From positions 124,001-188,000 of the forward strand of contig NZ_RIAS01000003.1 in assembly GCF_003719335.1 (NCBI RefSeq): 64,000 nt of DNA, given 5' to 3'. Made by a program: the position numbers and the translations under genes. Of the stretch, positions 44,185 to 52,985 are shown piece after piece; position 1 is the stretch's first letter; each line of letters opens with the position of its first letter. A model generated the notes under the pieces. The model had not been told where the DNA came from. It searched no databases and was given only the letters and a program-made list of their open reading frames with translations. Source of the DNA: Paenibacillus amylolyticus (GTDB lineage Bacteria > Bacillota > Bacilli > Paenibacillales > Paenibacillaceae).

Positions 44185-45375
44185 TTACGAAAACGAGTTC
44201 CTTAACACTTGTCCAAGAATCTCGACACCTTTAGCAATTTGTTCATCGGATGGTGTTGAGAAATTAAGTCGAATCGCATTGCAAGGGTCTTGCTCATTCA
44301 CGAGGAAGGCATTTCCTGGTACTACGGCTACACCTTGCGCGGCCGCTGTTTTCGCATAATCCACCATCGGTACATGAGCAGGCAGATCGCACCATAGGAA
44401 TAGTCCGCCATCTGGACGAGTGTAGCTCACAGCATCGCCTAGATGCTCTTGCAGTTTGTCCATCATCAGTGTCGCCTTTCGGAGGTAAACTTCGCGAATG
44501 TGACTGATATGCCCGGCATAATCATACTCCGTCATAAAACGATGAGCCAGAATCTGCGGAAGCATCGCTGTATGTACGTCTTCCCCCTGCTTGGCTACAA
44601 CCATCTTCTCCACGACTTCATGCGGAGCCTGTACAAAGCCAACTCGCAGTCCGGCCGACAAAATTTTGGAGAATGACCCGACATAGATGACCAAGCCATC
44701 TTCGTCCATGGACTTAATCGTCGGTACGTCCTCACCATTAAATCGAAGCTCTCCGTATGGATTATCCTCCAGAATCATAACACCGTACTTCTTAGCCAGT
44801 GCATAGATCGCTTGGCGCTTCTCCAGACTGGTGGTTACGCCTGTAGGATTTTGGAAACTAGGAATGACATAGATCATCTTTACATTCGCCTCGGTTTGCA
44901 GTGCATGCTCAAGTTTATCAATGTCCATACCGTCCATCTCCATCGGAACCCCTGCCAGCTTCGCACCGGAAGCACGGAAGGAATTCAGTGAACCGATAAA
45001 GCTGGGACTTTCACAGATAATCGTATCGCCTTCATTACACAGCACTTTACACGCAAGCTCAATCCCTTGTTGGGCCCCGGACACGATAAAGAGTTGGTCG
45101 GACGGCTTACCTGTGTTGAAATTCTGCTCGAGGTGTTGCTGGAGCGCCTCGCGAAGCGGTACATATCCTTCCGTGATGCCATATTGCAACGCGGTAATCG
45201 GGTCTTCTTCAAGAATCGACTGGGTGAATGTACGAATCGCTTCAATCGGAAACGTTTCTGGCGCAGGGTTGCCCGCTGAGAATGGAATTACATTTTGACC
45301 TGAAGAAGCTTTTAAAATTTCACGAATAATTGATGGTTGCAAAGATGCAATCCGGTTGGAAAAGGTATAATTCAT
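44185..45375 (-). CDS. PLP-dependent aminotransferase (2-aminoadipate/aromatic type)
   Basis: About 396 residues, fold-type I aminotransferase of the LysN/ARO8-like subgroup. Key points: 'PFSAGNPAPETFP' near the front, 'SGAQQGIEL' for phosphate binding, 'PSFQNPTGV' with the PLP Asn, 'EDNPYGELRF' with Asp and Tyr, and the Schiff-base Lys in 'YVGSFSKILSAGLRVGF'. The arginine of 'NAIRLNFSTP' binds the carboxylate. It moves amino groups between 2-aminoadipate, aromatic or branched amino acids and 2-oxoglutarate; the exact substrate is unclear. The start is uncertain (45387, a TTG at 45381 or 45375), as GAGAGG lies right at the first ATG. Confidence 0.9.
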   Translation of the reverse strand: MNYTFSNRIASLQPSIIREILKASSGQNVIPFSAGNPAPETFPIEAIRTFTQSILEEDPITALQYGITEGYVPLREALQQHLEQNFNTGKPSDQLFIVSGAQQGIELACKVLCNEGDTIICESPSFIGSLNSFRASGAKLAGVPMEMDGMDIDKLEHALQTEANVKMIYVIPSFQNPTGVTTSLEKRQAIYALAKKYGVMILEDNPYGELRFNGEDVPTIKSMDEDGLVIYVGSFSKILSAGLRVGFVQAPHEVVEKMVVAKQGEDVHTAMLPQILAHRFMTEYDYAGHISHIREVYLRKATLMMDKLQEHLGDAVSYTRPDGGLFLWCDLPAHVPMVDYAKTAAAQGVAVVPGNAFLVNEQDPCNAIRLNFSTPSDEQIAKGVEILGQVLRNSFS

Positions 45376-45544
45376 CTTCAATAACATCCTCTCGGCATCT
45401 AATCGATCTGAGTTCTAGCTCTAATGATACATTAGACTCTATTATACGAGCATTTTTCATTTTGCCAAAGAGACGATTTCAAAGCGTATCATTTTCTAAT
45501 TAAAATCATTATTAAAATGGTTATTATATTTCTGGTTAAACTAT

Positions 45545-46255
45545 CTACTCTACGTCAACTGGATGTTGTAATTGATCTTTATAATAGTCGATATATAGTT
45601 TGCCATTGCTCCCTATAACAGCATAAAAAACATCGCTAACCTGTTTTTCATTAGACTTGAGTTGTTTCAATAACTGATCCTCAGATACATCATTTAGATT
45701 TATATTTTCTTTCAACAACTGGCCATCCATAATCATTTCAATGGGTAAACGTTCTTTTGTATCTTTTTTTTGATTTATATCTTGCATTGTTATCGTTCTG
45801 AATTGCTTTTTTTTCATGACTGAAATTTGACCGTTGACCTCAAGTAAAGCGTATTCGACTTCATTGATATCAAAAACCTCTTTTTGTCTAAGTGCTTGGT
45901 TAAGAGAATCCAGCGTCATTTTACTCTTGGCTAAATTATCCTCAAGAACTTTGCCACCCTCTATTAATACCGTCGGTGAACCTTCCGCTAGCAAACGCAT
46001 TTTTCTACTCTTTAAATTCCATTTAGACAATAAATAAGAAGTCCCGGTGAAAACAACAAGCGAAATTAAGAGATGTATCACCTCCATTTTTTCATTAAAT
46101 GCTAAATTTGCAGCAATCGCTCCCATAATTACAGCGGTGACGAAATCATGAAAGTTCATATTAGATAATGTCTGTTTGCCAAGCATTCTCGTAATGAGGA
46201 GTAAGAGTAGAAAAGCAGATATACTTCGAACCAAAATATTAAGATGATCGATCAA
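45545..46255 (-). CDS. YetF-like membrane protein (DUF421)
   Basis: 236 residues: three N-terminal transmembrane helices with the family block 'ITRMLGKQTLSNMNFHDFVTAVIMGAIAANLAF', then the cytosolic DUF421 domain 'STVLIEGGKVLEDNLAKSKMTLDSLNQALRQKEVFDINEVEYALLEVNGQISVM' (first residue P in the window). YetF-type proteins occur in several copies in spore formers; in B. subtilis relatives are linked to spore germination or envelope stress, but the mechanism is not known. The start is TTG with AAGGATG. It has no operon partner. Confidence 0.9.
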   Translation of the reverse strand: MIDHLNILVRSISAFLLLLLITRMLGKQTLSNMNFHDFVTAVIMGAIAANLAFNEKMEVIHLLISLVVFTGTSYLLSKWNLKSRKMRLLAEGSPTVLIEGGKVLEDNLAKSKMTLDSLNQALRQKEVFDINEVEYALLEVNGQISVMKKKQFRTITMQDINQKKDTKERLPIEMIMDGQLLKENINLNDVSEDQLLKQLKSNEKQVSDVFYAVIGSNGKLYIDYYKDQLQHPVDVE

Positions 46256-46378
46256 CTAAATCATCCTTCCATATCAAAATTAGAGTACATTCACTAAAAG
46301 TATTCACATATAAAATTTAAAATATAATACAAGAAATAGAACCCGATTAGAAAATCATGATATGTAGGCTTAAAACAG

Positions 46379-46402
46379 CAAAAAGCTGCCGCTGGCAGCC
46401 CT
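46379..46402 (-). terminator. Terminator of the type III PKS operon
   Basis: GCTGCC/GGCAGC stem with a 3-nt loop and TTTTT on the minus strand, just behind the stop of the FAD oxidoreductase. Confidence 0.85.
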
Positions 46403-46411
46403 TATCTTATC

Positions 46412-47551
46412 TTACTTCATCTCAGACAGTCTCGTCGCTTTCACAACGTAGGTCGCAAGCCAGGGAAACATTCGAGCGAGAGCTGGATAAAAGCGGTTGG
46501 TTTTCGCAAAAGCCAGATTCTGAATCATTCTGGCTCTTCGAAGCAACGGTGCGAACTCCCGATTCGCTTCGAGCGTATACTCGCTTTGCCACGTGGTATA
46601 GTCTATTTGATCCTTGAGATATGCATCTGTGCAACGCGCGCACAAGATCGAAGAGCGAAGGGCAATGGACATTCCGTCTCCGCACAGGGGGGGAATGACC
46701 ATCATTGTATCCCCAATATGCGGATAATCGCCCCATGGTTCCGGGACATTAGACAGTTGTAAAGGCGCAACAGACACTTGGGTTCCCTGAATGGCCTCCC
46801 CTGCTGCTAAACGAGCTACCAGATTTGAATTCGTCATCGCGGCTGCCTGCAAAATCTCTGTTACGGACTTGCCGCTCCCTTGTACGGAATCAAGCGTTAA
46901 CAGCGCTGCAACATTAACCGTGTCGTTTTCAATCGGAGATATACCCACATAACCACCATCACAAAAATATAATTCTACTCTCGCCGGTATGTTAATACCT
47001 CTGTAATGAGATTTGACACCGACGTATATGGTCTCGTCTCGAACTCCTTTTTCGCTGCTTGATCCTCTCAGCTTTTTGCTGCCGTGTGCCCCGATAACTG
47101 CCTTGGCTTGATAACATCTCTGCTCATTGCCCTGCTTTACTTCGACTTCATAGCTCTGATTCTCAAGCTTCCGGATCGAGGTAATATTCACTTTAGTTAA
47201 AATTTCGGCCCCTGCGGCATAAGCCTGCTGATGCAGTAGTTGATCCAGCTCATATCGGCTTATTCCATAGGCGAATCCAGGCAAAGGTGCTTCAATCTCT
47301 CCACCATCCGGCATCGTAATTCGGGCATGATCCATTCTGCTGGGGCTCTTATCCTGCTTCAAAAGATGAATGCCAAGGTGCTCCAGCATCTCCCTCGTTT
47401 CAGGTGACATGAACTCTCCACATGTTTTATGCCTTGGGAACTGTTGCCGATCCAGCAACATCGTTCGATGACCTTGCCTGGCCAGTTCAATCGCACAGCT
47501 ACTGCCCGCAATGCCAGCTCCAACAATAATCACATCCGTTGATCTCGTCAC
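46412..47551 (-). CDS. FAD-dependent oxidoreductase, geranylgeranyl-reductase/hydroxylase family
   Basis: 379 residues from GTG 47551, which overlaps the methyltransferase stop as GTGA and follows AAAGGGGGG. The dinucleotide motif is 'DVIIVGAGIAGSSCAIELARQG', followed by 'FPRHKTCGEFMSPETREML' and, further on, 'IGDTMMVIPPLCGDGMSIALRS', which binds the FAD ribityl chain (D-G-M in place of the usual G-D-A). The family includes aromatic hydroxylases and polyprenyl reductases. As third gene of a PKS-methyltransferase-flavoprotein operon it corresponds in place to SrsC of Streptomyces, a hydroxylase of the alkylresorcinol ring; that match is inferred. Confidence 0.87.
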   Translation of the reverse strand: MTRSTDVIIVGAGIAGSSCAIELARQGHRTMLLDRQQFPRHKTCGEFMSPETREMLEHLGIHLLKQDKSPSRMDHARITMPDGGEIEAPLPGFAYGISRYELDQLLHQQAYAAGAEILTKVNITSIRKLENQSYEVEVKQGNEQRCYQAKAVIGAHGSKKLRGSSSEKGVRDETIYVGVKSHYRGINIPARVELYFCDGGYVGISPIENDTVNVAALLTLDSVQGSGKSVTEILQAAAMTNSNLVARLAAGEAIQGTQVSVAPLQLSNVPEPWGDYPHIGDTMMVIPPLCGDGMSIALRSSILCARCTDAYLKDQIDYTTWQSEYTLEANREFAPLLRRARMIQNLAFAKTNRFYPALARMFPWLATYVVKATRLSEMK

Positions 47552-48276
47552 GTTAGTACACCCCCCTTTTGAGGAATCACCACAGAATACCGGAATAACG
47601 GTTGCCACTCATAGGTCATTGTCTCGTGCTTCAATCGATGTTTGAGTTCCTGCCAATCCTGATCTGTAAATCCCTTGGCTACCGACAACGGCCCGTCATG
47701 ACGAATATAACGGTTACGTGAGATAAGTCTGGTTGTAATCCATACCGCTTTGTAAGACACCGGATGACGGTGAATATCATTAATAACCACACCATATCTC
47801 GAAGCACGAAGCATATGACTGACCATGCCCACAAGCTGTTCTCCTTCAAAATGGTGAATAAACTGTGAGCCTGTCACAATATCGGCTGAAGCATCAGGCA
47901 ACGCTTTTAGATCGGCACGCTGTACTCGAACACGAGGCTCGCTCTGGAACAACTGTCTTGCTTCTTCACAAGCCTCTTCGGTCAGATCCACTAGCGTAAT
48001 TTGCATATCTACCCCTTGTTTTTTCGCCCAATGTAATAGCTTCTGATTCACATCACCTGAACCCGCACCAACGTCCAGAAGGGTTAACGTATCCGGCTTA
48101 CCTATGGATTTCCATAACTTCTCCACACCGGACACGGTGGGACCAGGCGCAGCAAATATTTTGTTCAACCGCCGCAGATGTCGCAGCGCTTCACGCAATT
48201 CTTCTCCACCCATCGAAAAGTCATCCATCAATTCGTCTTCCTTGGCACGGCTGCTCAATCTTCTAAAGAAGGACAT
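47548..48276 (-). CDS. SAM-dependent methyltransferase of the PKS operon
   Basis: 242 residues. A class I methyltransferase with motif I 'LTLLDVGAGSGDVNQKLL', acidic residue at strand 2 ('ITLVDLTEE'), 'ALPDASADIVTGSQFIHHF' and 'VINDIHRHPVSY'. It overlaps the PKS gene by 14 bp and the FAD gene by 4 bp, so the three are translationally coupled. It probably methylates an oxygen or carbon of the polyketide product, as SrsB does in Streptomyces. GGAGG lies 9 bp before the ATG. Confidence 0.88.
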   Translation of the reverse strand: MSFFRRLSSRAKEDELMDDFSMGGEELREALRHLRRLNKIFAAPGPTVSGVEKLWKSIGKPDTLTLLDVGAGSGDVNQKLLHWAKKQGVDMQITLVDLTEEACEEARQLFQSEPRVRVQRADLKALPDASADIVTGSQFIHHFEGEQLVGMVSHMLRASRYGVVINDIHRHPVSYKAVWITTRLISRNRYIRHDGPLSVAKGFTDQDWQELKHRLKHETMTYEWQPLFRYSVVIPQKGGVLT

Positions 48277-49420
48277 GATCCTGCTCCTCCATGACCGATG
48301 TTAGCGCCGGAACATACGTGAATTTCATTAATTCTGCAGTAAGTCCTGGCCCAAAAGCCATGGCTACGCCTTCCGTAGACGACTGCTCCTGATTTTTCAT
48401 ATCCATGCGCATCGCTTGCATCACAAACAAGATGGTATTCGAAGACAAGTTGCCGTAATCTCTCAAAACATCCCGACTATACTTTGTCTGTTCTGACTTC
48501 AAATTCATAACTTCCTGAACAGAATCTACGATTCCTCGTCCGCCCGGATGTATTGCCCATAGTTCGGGAAGATGTTCACTTTGCAGCAAAAGACCCAATT
48601 CTTCTTGCAAATGGTTGCCAAGCAATTTCGGAATACGGGGCGACAGATGCAAATCATAACCATAATCGGCCACTTTCCAAGTCATGTCCTCCGTCGAATC
48701 GGGTAGCAACACCGAATAGCCAGTTCCCAGACCCAGGTAGTCTCTGTGCTTCGCTTCAGGCGTACCTACGATAGATGCAGAAGCAGCGTCTCCAAAGAAC
48801 GATGCAGCAAACAGTGCCTCTCGATCCTGCACCGGCTGGAAATGGAGTGTGCACAATTCAACGCAAACGATCAACACCACCGAACCTGGAGCACCCTGCA
48901 CGACGTCGCGAGCCATCTGGATTGCTTTTAACCCTGCTGCGCAGCCCTGAAAAATGAGCGGTAATCGGTTCACCCGAGCAGAAAGTCCAAAGTGTTGAAT
49001 CAATTGCACATCAAGTCCTGGCAGATACTGCCCGGTGCAGCTAACCGTTATCATTTGAGTTATCGCTTCGGAAGAGATCTGCGCGTCTTGCATCGCTTCT
49101 TCCGCTGCTCTGATCGCCAGAGGGAGCGCCTCCCGCTGGTATGTATCCATTCGTTCCCGTGTCGTTGGAATATCTGGCTGTTCACCTGAGGGGATATAAC
49201 GGCATTCTTCCAATATGCCAAGATAACTCGGTTCCACGGTATACCGTGTCTCTACACCGCAGGATCTGAAAATGCGCTTGCCAAACCTCGCCAAATCCGG
49301 TCGATCAACCAGTGAAGAAGCGATAAGCTCCGCAATGTCTGGCTGAGCTACCTTGTGTACAGGGAGAGCCGTTCCCATGCCAAGAATGGCGATATCACTC
49401 AAAGGGTTATTTGGATTCAT
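48263..49420 (-). CDS. Type III polyketide synthase (chalcone/alkylpyrone synthase-like)
   Basis: 385 residues from ATG 49420 (AGGAGG). The homodimeric type III PKS catalytic triad is complete: Cys in 'PLIFQGCAAGLKAIQ', His in 'WAIHPGGRGIVDS' and Asn in 'YGNLSSNTILFVM'. Such enzymes extend an acyl-CoA starter with malonyl-CoA units and cyclise the chain to alkylpyrones or alkylresorcinols; bacterial ones often take long fatty acyl starters, as BpsA of B. subtilis does. It heads an operon with a methyltransferase and an FAD enzyme, so the end product is probably a methylated, oxidised phenolic lipid or quinone. Confidence 0.93.
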   Translation of the reverse strand: MNPNNPLSDIAILGMGTALPVHKVAQPDIAELIASSLVDRPDLARFGKRIFRSCGVETRYTVEPSYLGILEECRYIPSGEQPDIPTTRERMDTYQREALPLAIRAAEEAMQDAQISSEAITQMITVSCTGQYLPGLDVQLIQHFGLSARVNRLPLIFQGCAAGLKAIQMARDVVQGAPGSVVLIVCVELCTLHFQPVQDREALFAASFFGDAASASIVGTPEAKHRDYLGLGTGYSVLLPDSTEDMTWKVADYGYDLHLSPRIPKLLGNHLQEELGLLLQSEHLPELWAIHPGGRGIVDSVQEVMNLKSEQTKYSRDVLRDYGNLSSNTILFVMQAMRMDMKNQEQSSTEGVAMAFGPGLTAELMKFTYVPALTSVMEEQDHVLL

Positions 49421-49788
49421 ATGAACCTCCTGATTTTGGTTATGATTACCTGCAATTAACACCTCTTACCCTTTATGAAAAAGTTGTAATCCCCAAAATG
49501 ATATTGATCCACATAAAATTGGTGCTAAAATGTATTGAAGCCATAACATGACATCACTATTTCCAGGCGACGTGTTCTCTGCTCGGATTATATATTTTAT
49601 TATGATGATTACTTACTCAGAAGCCCCGTTTGACGAACTTCAACAATTTATAGAAAAAAAACACCTCCTAAGGGATGAATCTTTCCGCTACTTACAGGCG
49701 GCTTTCATCCTTAGAAGGCGTTATATCTATTTTTGTTCTATATTATATCTCGTTGGCTGCTTGTATGTTTCCTCATCTCCACATTAGA
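49421..49788. other. Gap upstream of the PKS operon
   Basis: Should contain the PKS operon promoter and holds the terminator of the following gene (49654-49719). A 79-codon open frame on the plus strand spans the terminator and is rejected as a gene. No operator was recognised. Confidence 0.5.
49654..49719 (-). terminator. Terminator of the stalk-domain protein gene
   Basis: A long branched hairpin: outer arms around CTAAGGGATGAA and TTCATCCTTAG (one bulge), with an inner CCGC/GCGG stem. The minus strand continues into a run of eight T. Confidence 0.85.
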
Positions 49789-51342
49789 TCAATCAACGAT
49801 TTTTAATTCTTTCCAATCTTCAGCAGCTTGCGGATTGGATTCGACCAGCAATTTTAACGATACCCCGGTCAGGATTTCTCTCAAAGGATAATAGATCCGA
49901 TTCTTCCACATGATTTGTTTAGCCGGATTTAGAGTGAAGGACTTGTCTTGATATTTCACGATGATCTCATCCTTACTGCGATTTACATTGCCATCAATTA
50001 ATTTTACTAATTCGTCTACAGGAGTGTAGATTGTAGAGTCCATCGCTCTGAATGTTCCTTGACCCTGGAATTGCATATATTCCCCTTTGTATTTAACTGG
50101 CACAGGATCATTAATGGTTAAATAATTGGCCAGGTCAAATGTATAAAAGTACTCTCTCTGACTTGAAGCGTTAATGACATTTCCGCTTCTGGAAGGTGTC
50201 ATCAGATTAGAGCCAATGACTCGTAATGCACCTTTATTTAACAATCCAGATTGCATAATGTGATCCGTATTATTATTATTCACCCAACCCAGTCCGAAGT
50301 CAATCGCAGAAGATCCACCTGTCGTATTAATAGGGATCGTTTGGATTAATTTCGCGGATGAGGTGTCAAATATACGGTATTCTTCCTTGCCAGGAACGCG
50401 GCGGCCATTCTCCGTATAGTTAACCCAGAGTACAACATATTTCCCGTTAGGACTAAACTGCGCAACACCGAATGTGTAATTCGCCTTAGCTGAATTGGAT
50501 TCGAGTAATGTATGTGCCTTGCCGTTAATAATCAATTCGTGTTTGAACATTCTTTTTTGCTTCGTTTGCTTATACATTGTAGATGAAGTTAACATTTTCT
50601 TGTAGACGTAATCATCCGTGTTTTTTTTTCTATAGGAACCTAGTCTGCGCTCGCTCCCATCTGGCCTGATCTCGTAAGAATATTCACCGGGATTGTCCAC
50701 ATAACCTCGACCAGAAACGTAATTTTTTCCTGGCGTAACATATAACGAACCTTTAGTTGGTTCTGGATCGAAATCATTATGAAATAACAAATTTGTTACA
50801 TAAAGACTCGTGTGTTCGGAAGGTCTTTCTTTAGTTCTATGTATTAGCTTATTCGTTGATAACGAATATACGAGATACTCACGTGGTCCTTTTTCGACAA
50901 CATACATGTTCGCATCGGGATAAATTTCATCTATCGTACCCGTAGATTTACTTACATTTCCGATTACAGATACCTTGTTGGATCGACTATCATACTTCAA
51001 AATTTGCTGGTTAGATGCCGTGTATAATGTACTGTACCTGATCCAAGGGCTCTTTGTATTCGATCCATATGCTTCTGTAAAAGAATAGTCCTTTGATGTG
51101 TCTATAAAATCAATTACCGTATCTTCATGACGAAACAGACCTGTCGAATAATCTACCATCGTCTTTCGAATAACAGGCTCTTTCGTTTCGTTTTGCTTGT
51201 AAGTATGATACATCCATTGAAAATATATCTTTTGCTTTACTCCAGCTCCTTCCCCACTAGCCATAGCTGCTTTCCCCGGAAAAGTACAAATTAACAAAAA
51301 TAACATAATTAGAAATGATGCTGTAAAATGAAGTTTTCTCAT
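49789..51342 (-). CDS. Secreted protein with C-terminal stalk domain
   Basis: 517 residues. A signal peptide (1-28, 'FLIMLFLLICTFPGKAAMASG') leads to a large beta-rich region that looks like a propeller with 'FGVAQFSPNGKYVVLWVNYTENGRRV' and 'KLIQTIPINTTGG'. The last 90 residues are a copper-amine-oxidase-like stalk module: 'FRAMDSTIYTPVDELVKLIDGNVNRSKDEIIVKYQDKSFTLNP' and 'IYYPLREIL'. No catalytic set is seen. It is probably attached to the cell surface. It is monocistronic; GGAGAT precedes the ATG. Confidence 0.8.
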   Translation of the reverse strand: MRKLHFTASFLIMLFLLICTFPGKAAMASGEGAGVKQKIYFQWMYHTYKQNETKEPVIRKTMVDYSTGLFRHEDTVIDFIDTSKDYSFTEAYGSNTKSPWIRYSTLYTASNQQILKYDSRSNKVSVIGNVSKSTGTIDEIYPDANMYVVEKGPREYLVYSLSTNKLIHRTKERPSEHTSLYVTNLLFHNDFDPEPTKGSLYVTPGKNYVSGRGYVDNPGEYSYEIRPDGSERRLGSYRKKNTDDYVYKKMLTSSTMYKQTKQKRMFKHELIINGKAHTLLESNSAKANYTFGVAQFSPNGKYVVLWVNYTENGRRVPGKEEYRIFDTSSAKLIQTIPINTTGGSSAIDFGLGWVNNNNTDHIMQSGLLNKGALRVIGSNLMTPSRSGNVINASSQREYFYTFDLANYLTINDPVPVKYKGEYMQFQGQGTFRAMDSTIYTPVDELVKLIDGNVNRSKDEIIVKYQDKSFTLNPAKQIMWKNRIYYPLREILTGVSLKLLVESNPQAAEDWKELKIVD

Positions 51343-51479
51343 CCCAATCTCCTATCTTAAATGTAATCAATAGACTTTCAGGACTATTATAAATGTGAGA
51401 GATATTAGCCTACAAGGATTATAAATCCAGTTCATCTTTTGAACTTTGACGGTCATAAGAAGGAAACTTGTTTTCACAC

Positions 51480-51504
51480 AAAAAAAGCCGCTCGCAGGCG
51501 GCTT
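51480..51504 (-). terminator. Terminator of the alpha/beta hydrolase gene
   Basis: Stem of AAGCCGC and GCGGCTT-type arms around a 5-nt loop, with TTTTTTT on the minus strand, just behind the stop at 51510. Confidence 0.88.
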
Positions 51505-51509
51505 CAATA

Positions 51510-52424
51510 TCATTGTTCTTTGTTAACTTCTGCCCGGCTAAAAACATCCCTCAACTTGTCACTCATCAAGTACCAAGCATCTTCAGCCATTTCAATATCG
51601 CCATGATGTGTAAAACCGTGTATTGCTCCTGCGTACTCTTTGTGGGTCACCTTTACACCGTCTGCTTCCAGCTTCGCTGCGTATGTACGTGCCTCCTGGG
51701 CTAAAGAATCTCTCTCTGCAGTAAGAATCAAAGCCTCAGGCAAATTAGAGAGCGATTCGGCAAGCACGGGAGAAGCAAACGGGTTCGCGGCATCCTCTGG
51801 TTTCGTTAAATACATCGCATTAAACGTCCTAGCCACATGGGCCGGAATAGCTTCCGGAAAATCAGGTTTCTCCCCCGGATCTGTAGCCAAATCCAGCACA
51901 GCGTAATCCATGATTTGGAGCAAAATTTGGAATTCGTCCCCACGTTCCCTATTTAACAAACATACCGATGTAGCCAGATTACCTCCCGCACTATGGCCGC
52001 CAATAGCAAACATAGCCGCATTAGCGGAGAACTGATCTGCATTGGAATGCATCCACTTCACGACGTCATAGCACTCATGGACAGCAGTGGGAAATTTATG
52101 TTCAGGTGCTAACTTGTAATCAATGTTCACGACGAGACATGCTGCACGATCTGCAATCAAACGGCACCATGGGTCGTCTCCGTCGGCCTGACCCAGCACA
52201 AACCCGCCTCCATGCATGTTAAAGAACACGGGCCAAGTTACGACTTGTTCGTTCTTCTTTCGGTTCGGCACATACACCAGCACCCGGGTTTCTCCGGCGG
52301 AGGTAGGAATCATGTATTCTTTTACAGTAACATCATATGTAAGACTTGGTTGGAGACTCTGATCATTTCCCGAGCTATGCTGACGCATTTGTTGAACCAT
52401 GGCGATCTGCTGCTGTTGATCCAT
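51510..52424 (-). CDS. Alpha/beta hydrolase, hormone-sensitive-lipase family
   Basis: 304 residues. The family's oxyanion motif 'FNMHGGGFVLGQ' and nucleophile elbow 'IGGHSAGGNLATSVCLLN' are complete; the acid is likely in 'ILTAERDSLAQEARTYAAKLEADG' and the His in 'YAGAIHGFTHHG'. Such enzymes hydrolyse short-chain esters in the cytosol; there is no signal peptide. The gene is single. It has no visible functional link with its neighbours. Confidence 0.92.
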   Translation of the reverse strand: MDQQQQIAMVQQMRQHSSGNDQSLQPSLTYDVTVKEYMIPTSAGETRVLVYVPNRKKNEQVVTWPVFFNMHGGGFVLGQADGDDPWCRLIADRAACLVVNIDYKLAPEHKFPTAVHECYDVVKWMHSNADQFSANAAMFAIGGHSAGGNLATSVCLLNRERGDEFQILLQIMDYAVLDLATDPGEKPDFPEAIPAHVARTFNAMYLTKPEDAANPFASPVLAESLSNLPEALILTAERDSLAQEARTYAAKLEADGVKVTHKEYAGAIHGFTHHGDIEMAEDAWYLMSDKLRDVFSRAEVNKEQ

Positions 52425-52494
52425 TCACATCCACTCCTTCATCATCTTTGTGTATAGCGAAAACTGCTACAAGCACATCTAGCTTCATTTAAAT

Positions 52495-52938
52495 CTATTC
52501 GCTCAGTGTCTCCTGAATCCTCTTTGGAAGCTTCTGCACGATCAAGTCATAGGAGTGATCAATCATAGCATAAATGTCCTCGTTCGGTAAGGAACCATCA
52601 AGTTTAACGGTATTCCAGTGCTTTTTATTCATATGGTAACCGGGAATAACAGCCTCATGCTGCTCTCTCAGGTTCTCCGCAATCATCGGATCACATTTCA
52701 GATTCAAACGGCTATTCTCTCCATTGCCTTCAAACAGAAGTGCAAACATTTTGTCTGCTACCTTAATTACGGCCGCCTCAGGCCCGAATGGAAATTCCTT
52801 CACAGCACCTTTTTTGCCAAGACAATAATCCAGGATGCCATCCGTCACAATACTTCCTCCTCTAAACTCAACTCGTTTACCTTCCATTTTAATCGAATGT
52901 ATGTTTGGTTGTAAATGAAGTTTACTAGCCATCCACAA
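52495..52938 (-). CDS. MmcQ/YjbR-family protein
   Basis: 147 residues. The MmcQ/YjbR fold (a CyaY-like, possibly DNA-binding domain) covers the whole protein: 'VTDGILDYCLGKKGAVKEFPFGPEAAVIKVADKMFALLF', 'LNLKCDPMIAENLREQHEAVIPGYHMNKKHWNTVKLDGSLPNEDIYAMIDHSYDLIVQKL'. The biological role is unknown. The start is probably TTG 52938, 6 nt behind GGAGAAGG, rather than ATG 52932. That ribosome site is the 3' arm of the helicase terminator hairpin, so translation of read-through transcripts could be dampened. Confidence 0.87.
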   Translation of the reverse strand: MWMASKLHLQPNIHSIKMEGKRVEFRGGSIVTDGILDYCLGKKGAVKEFPFGPEAAVIKVADKMFALLFEGNGENSRLNLKCDPMIAENLREQHEAVIPGYHMNKKHWNTVKLDGSLPNEDIYAMIDHSYDLIVQKLPKRIQETLSE

Positions 52939-52942
52939 AGAA

Positions 52943-52970
52943 AACCTTCTCCTATATATCGGAGAAGGCT
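52943..52970 (-). terminator. Terminator of the DEAD-box helicase gene
   Basis: 8-bp arms CCTTCTCC and GGAGAAGG around 8 nt, followed on the minus strand by TTTTCTTTG. The 3' arm doubles as ribosome binding site of the next gene. Confidence 0.75.
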
Positions 52971-52985
52971 TGGTTCTGTTGGCTG

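Noticed and set aside
49548..49787. 79-codon open frame on the plus strand with hydrophobic residues
   Set aside because: It runs through a strong terminator hairpin of the opposite strand and lacks a ribosome binding site; a chance frame.
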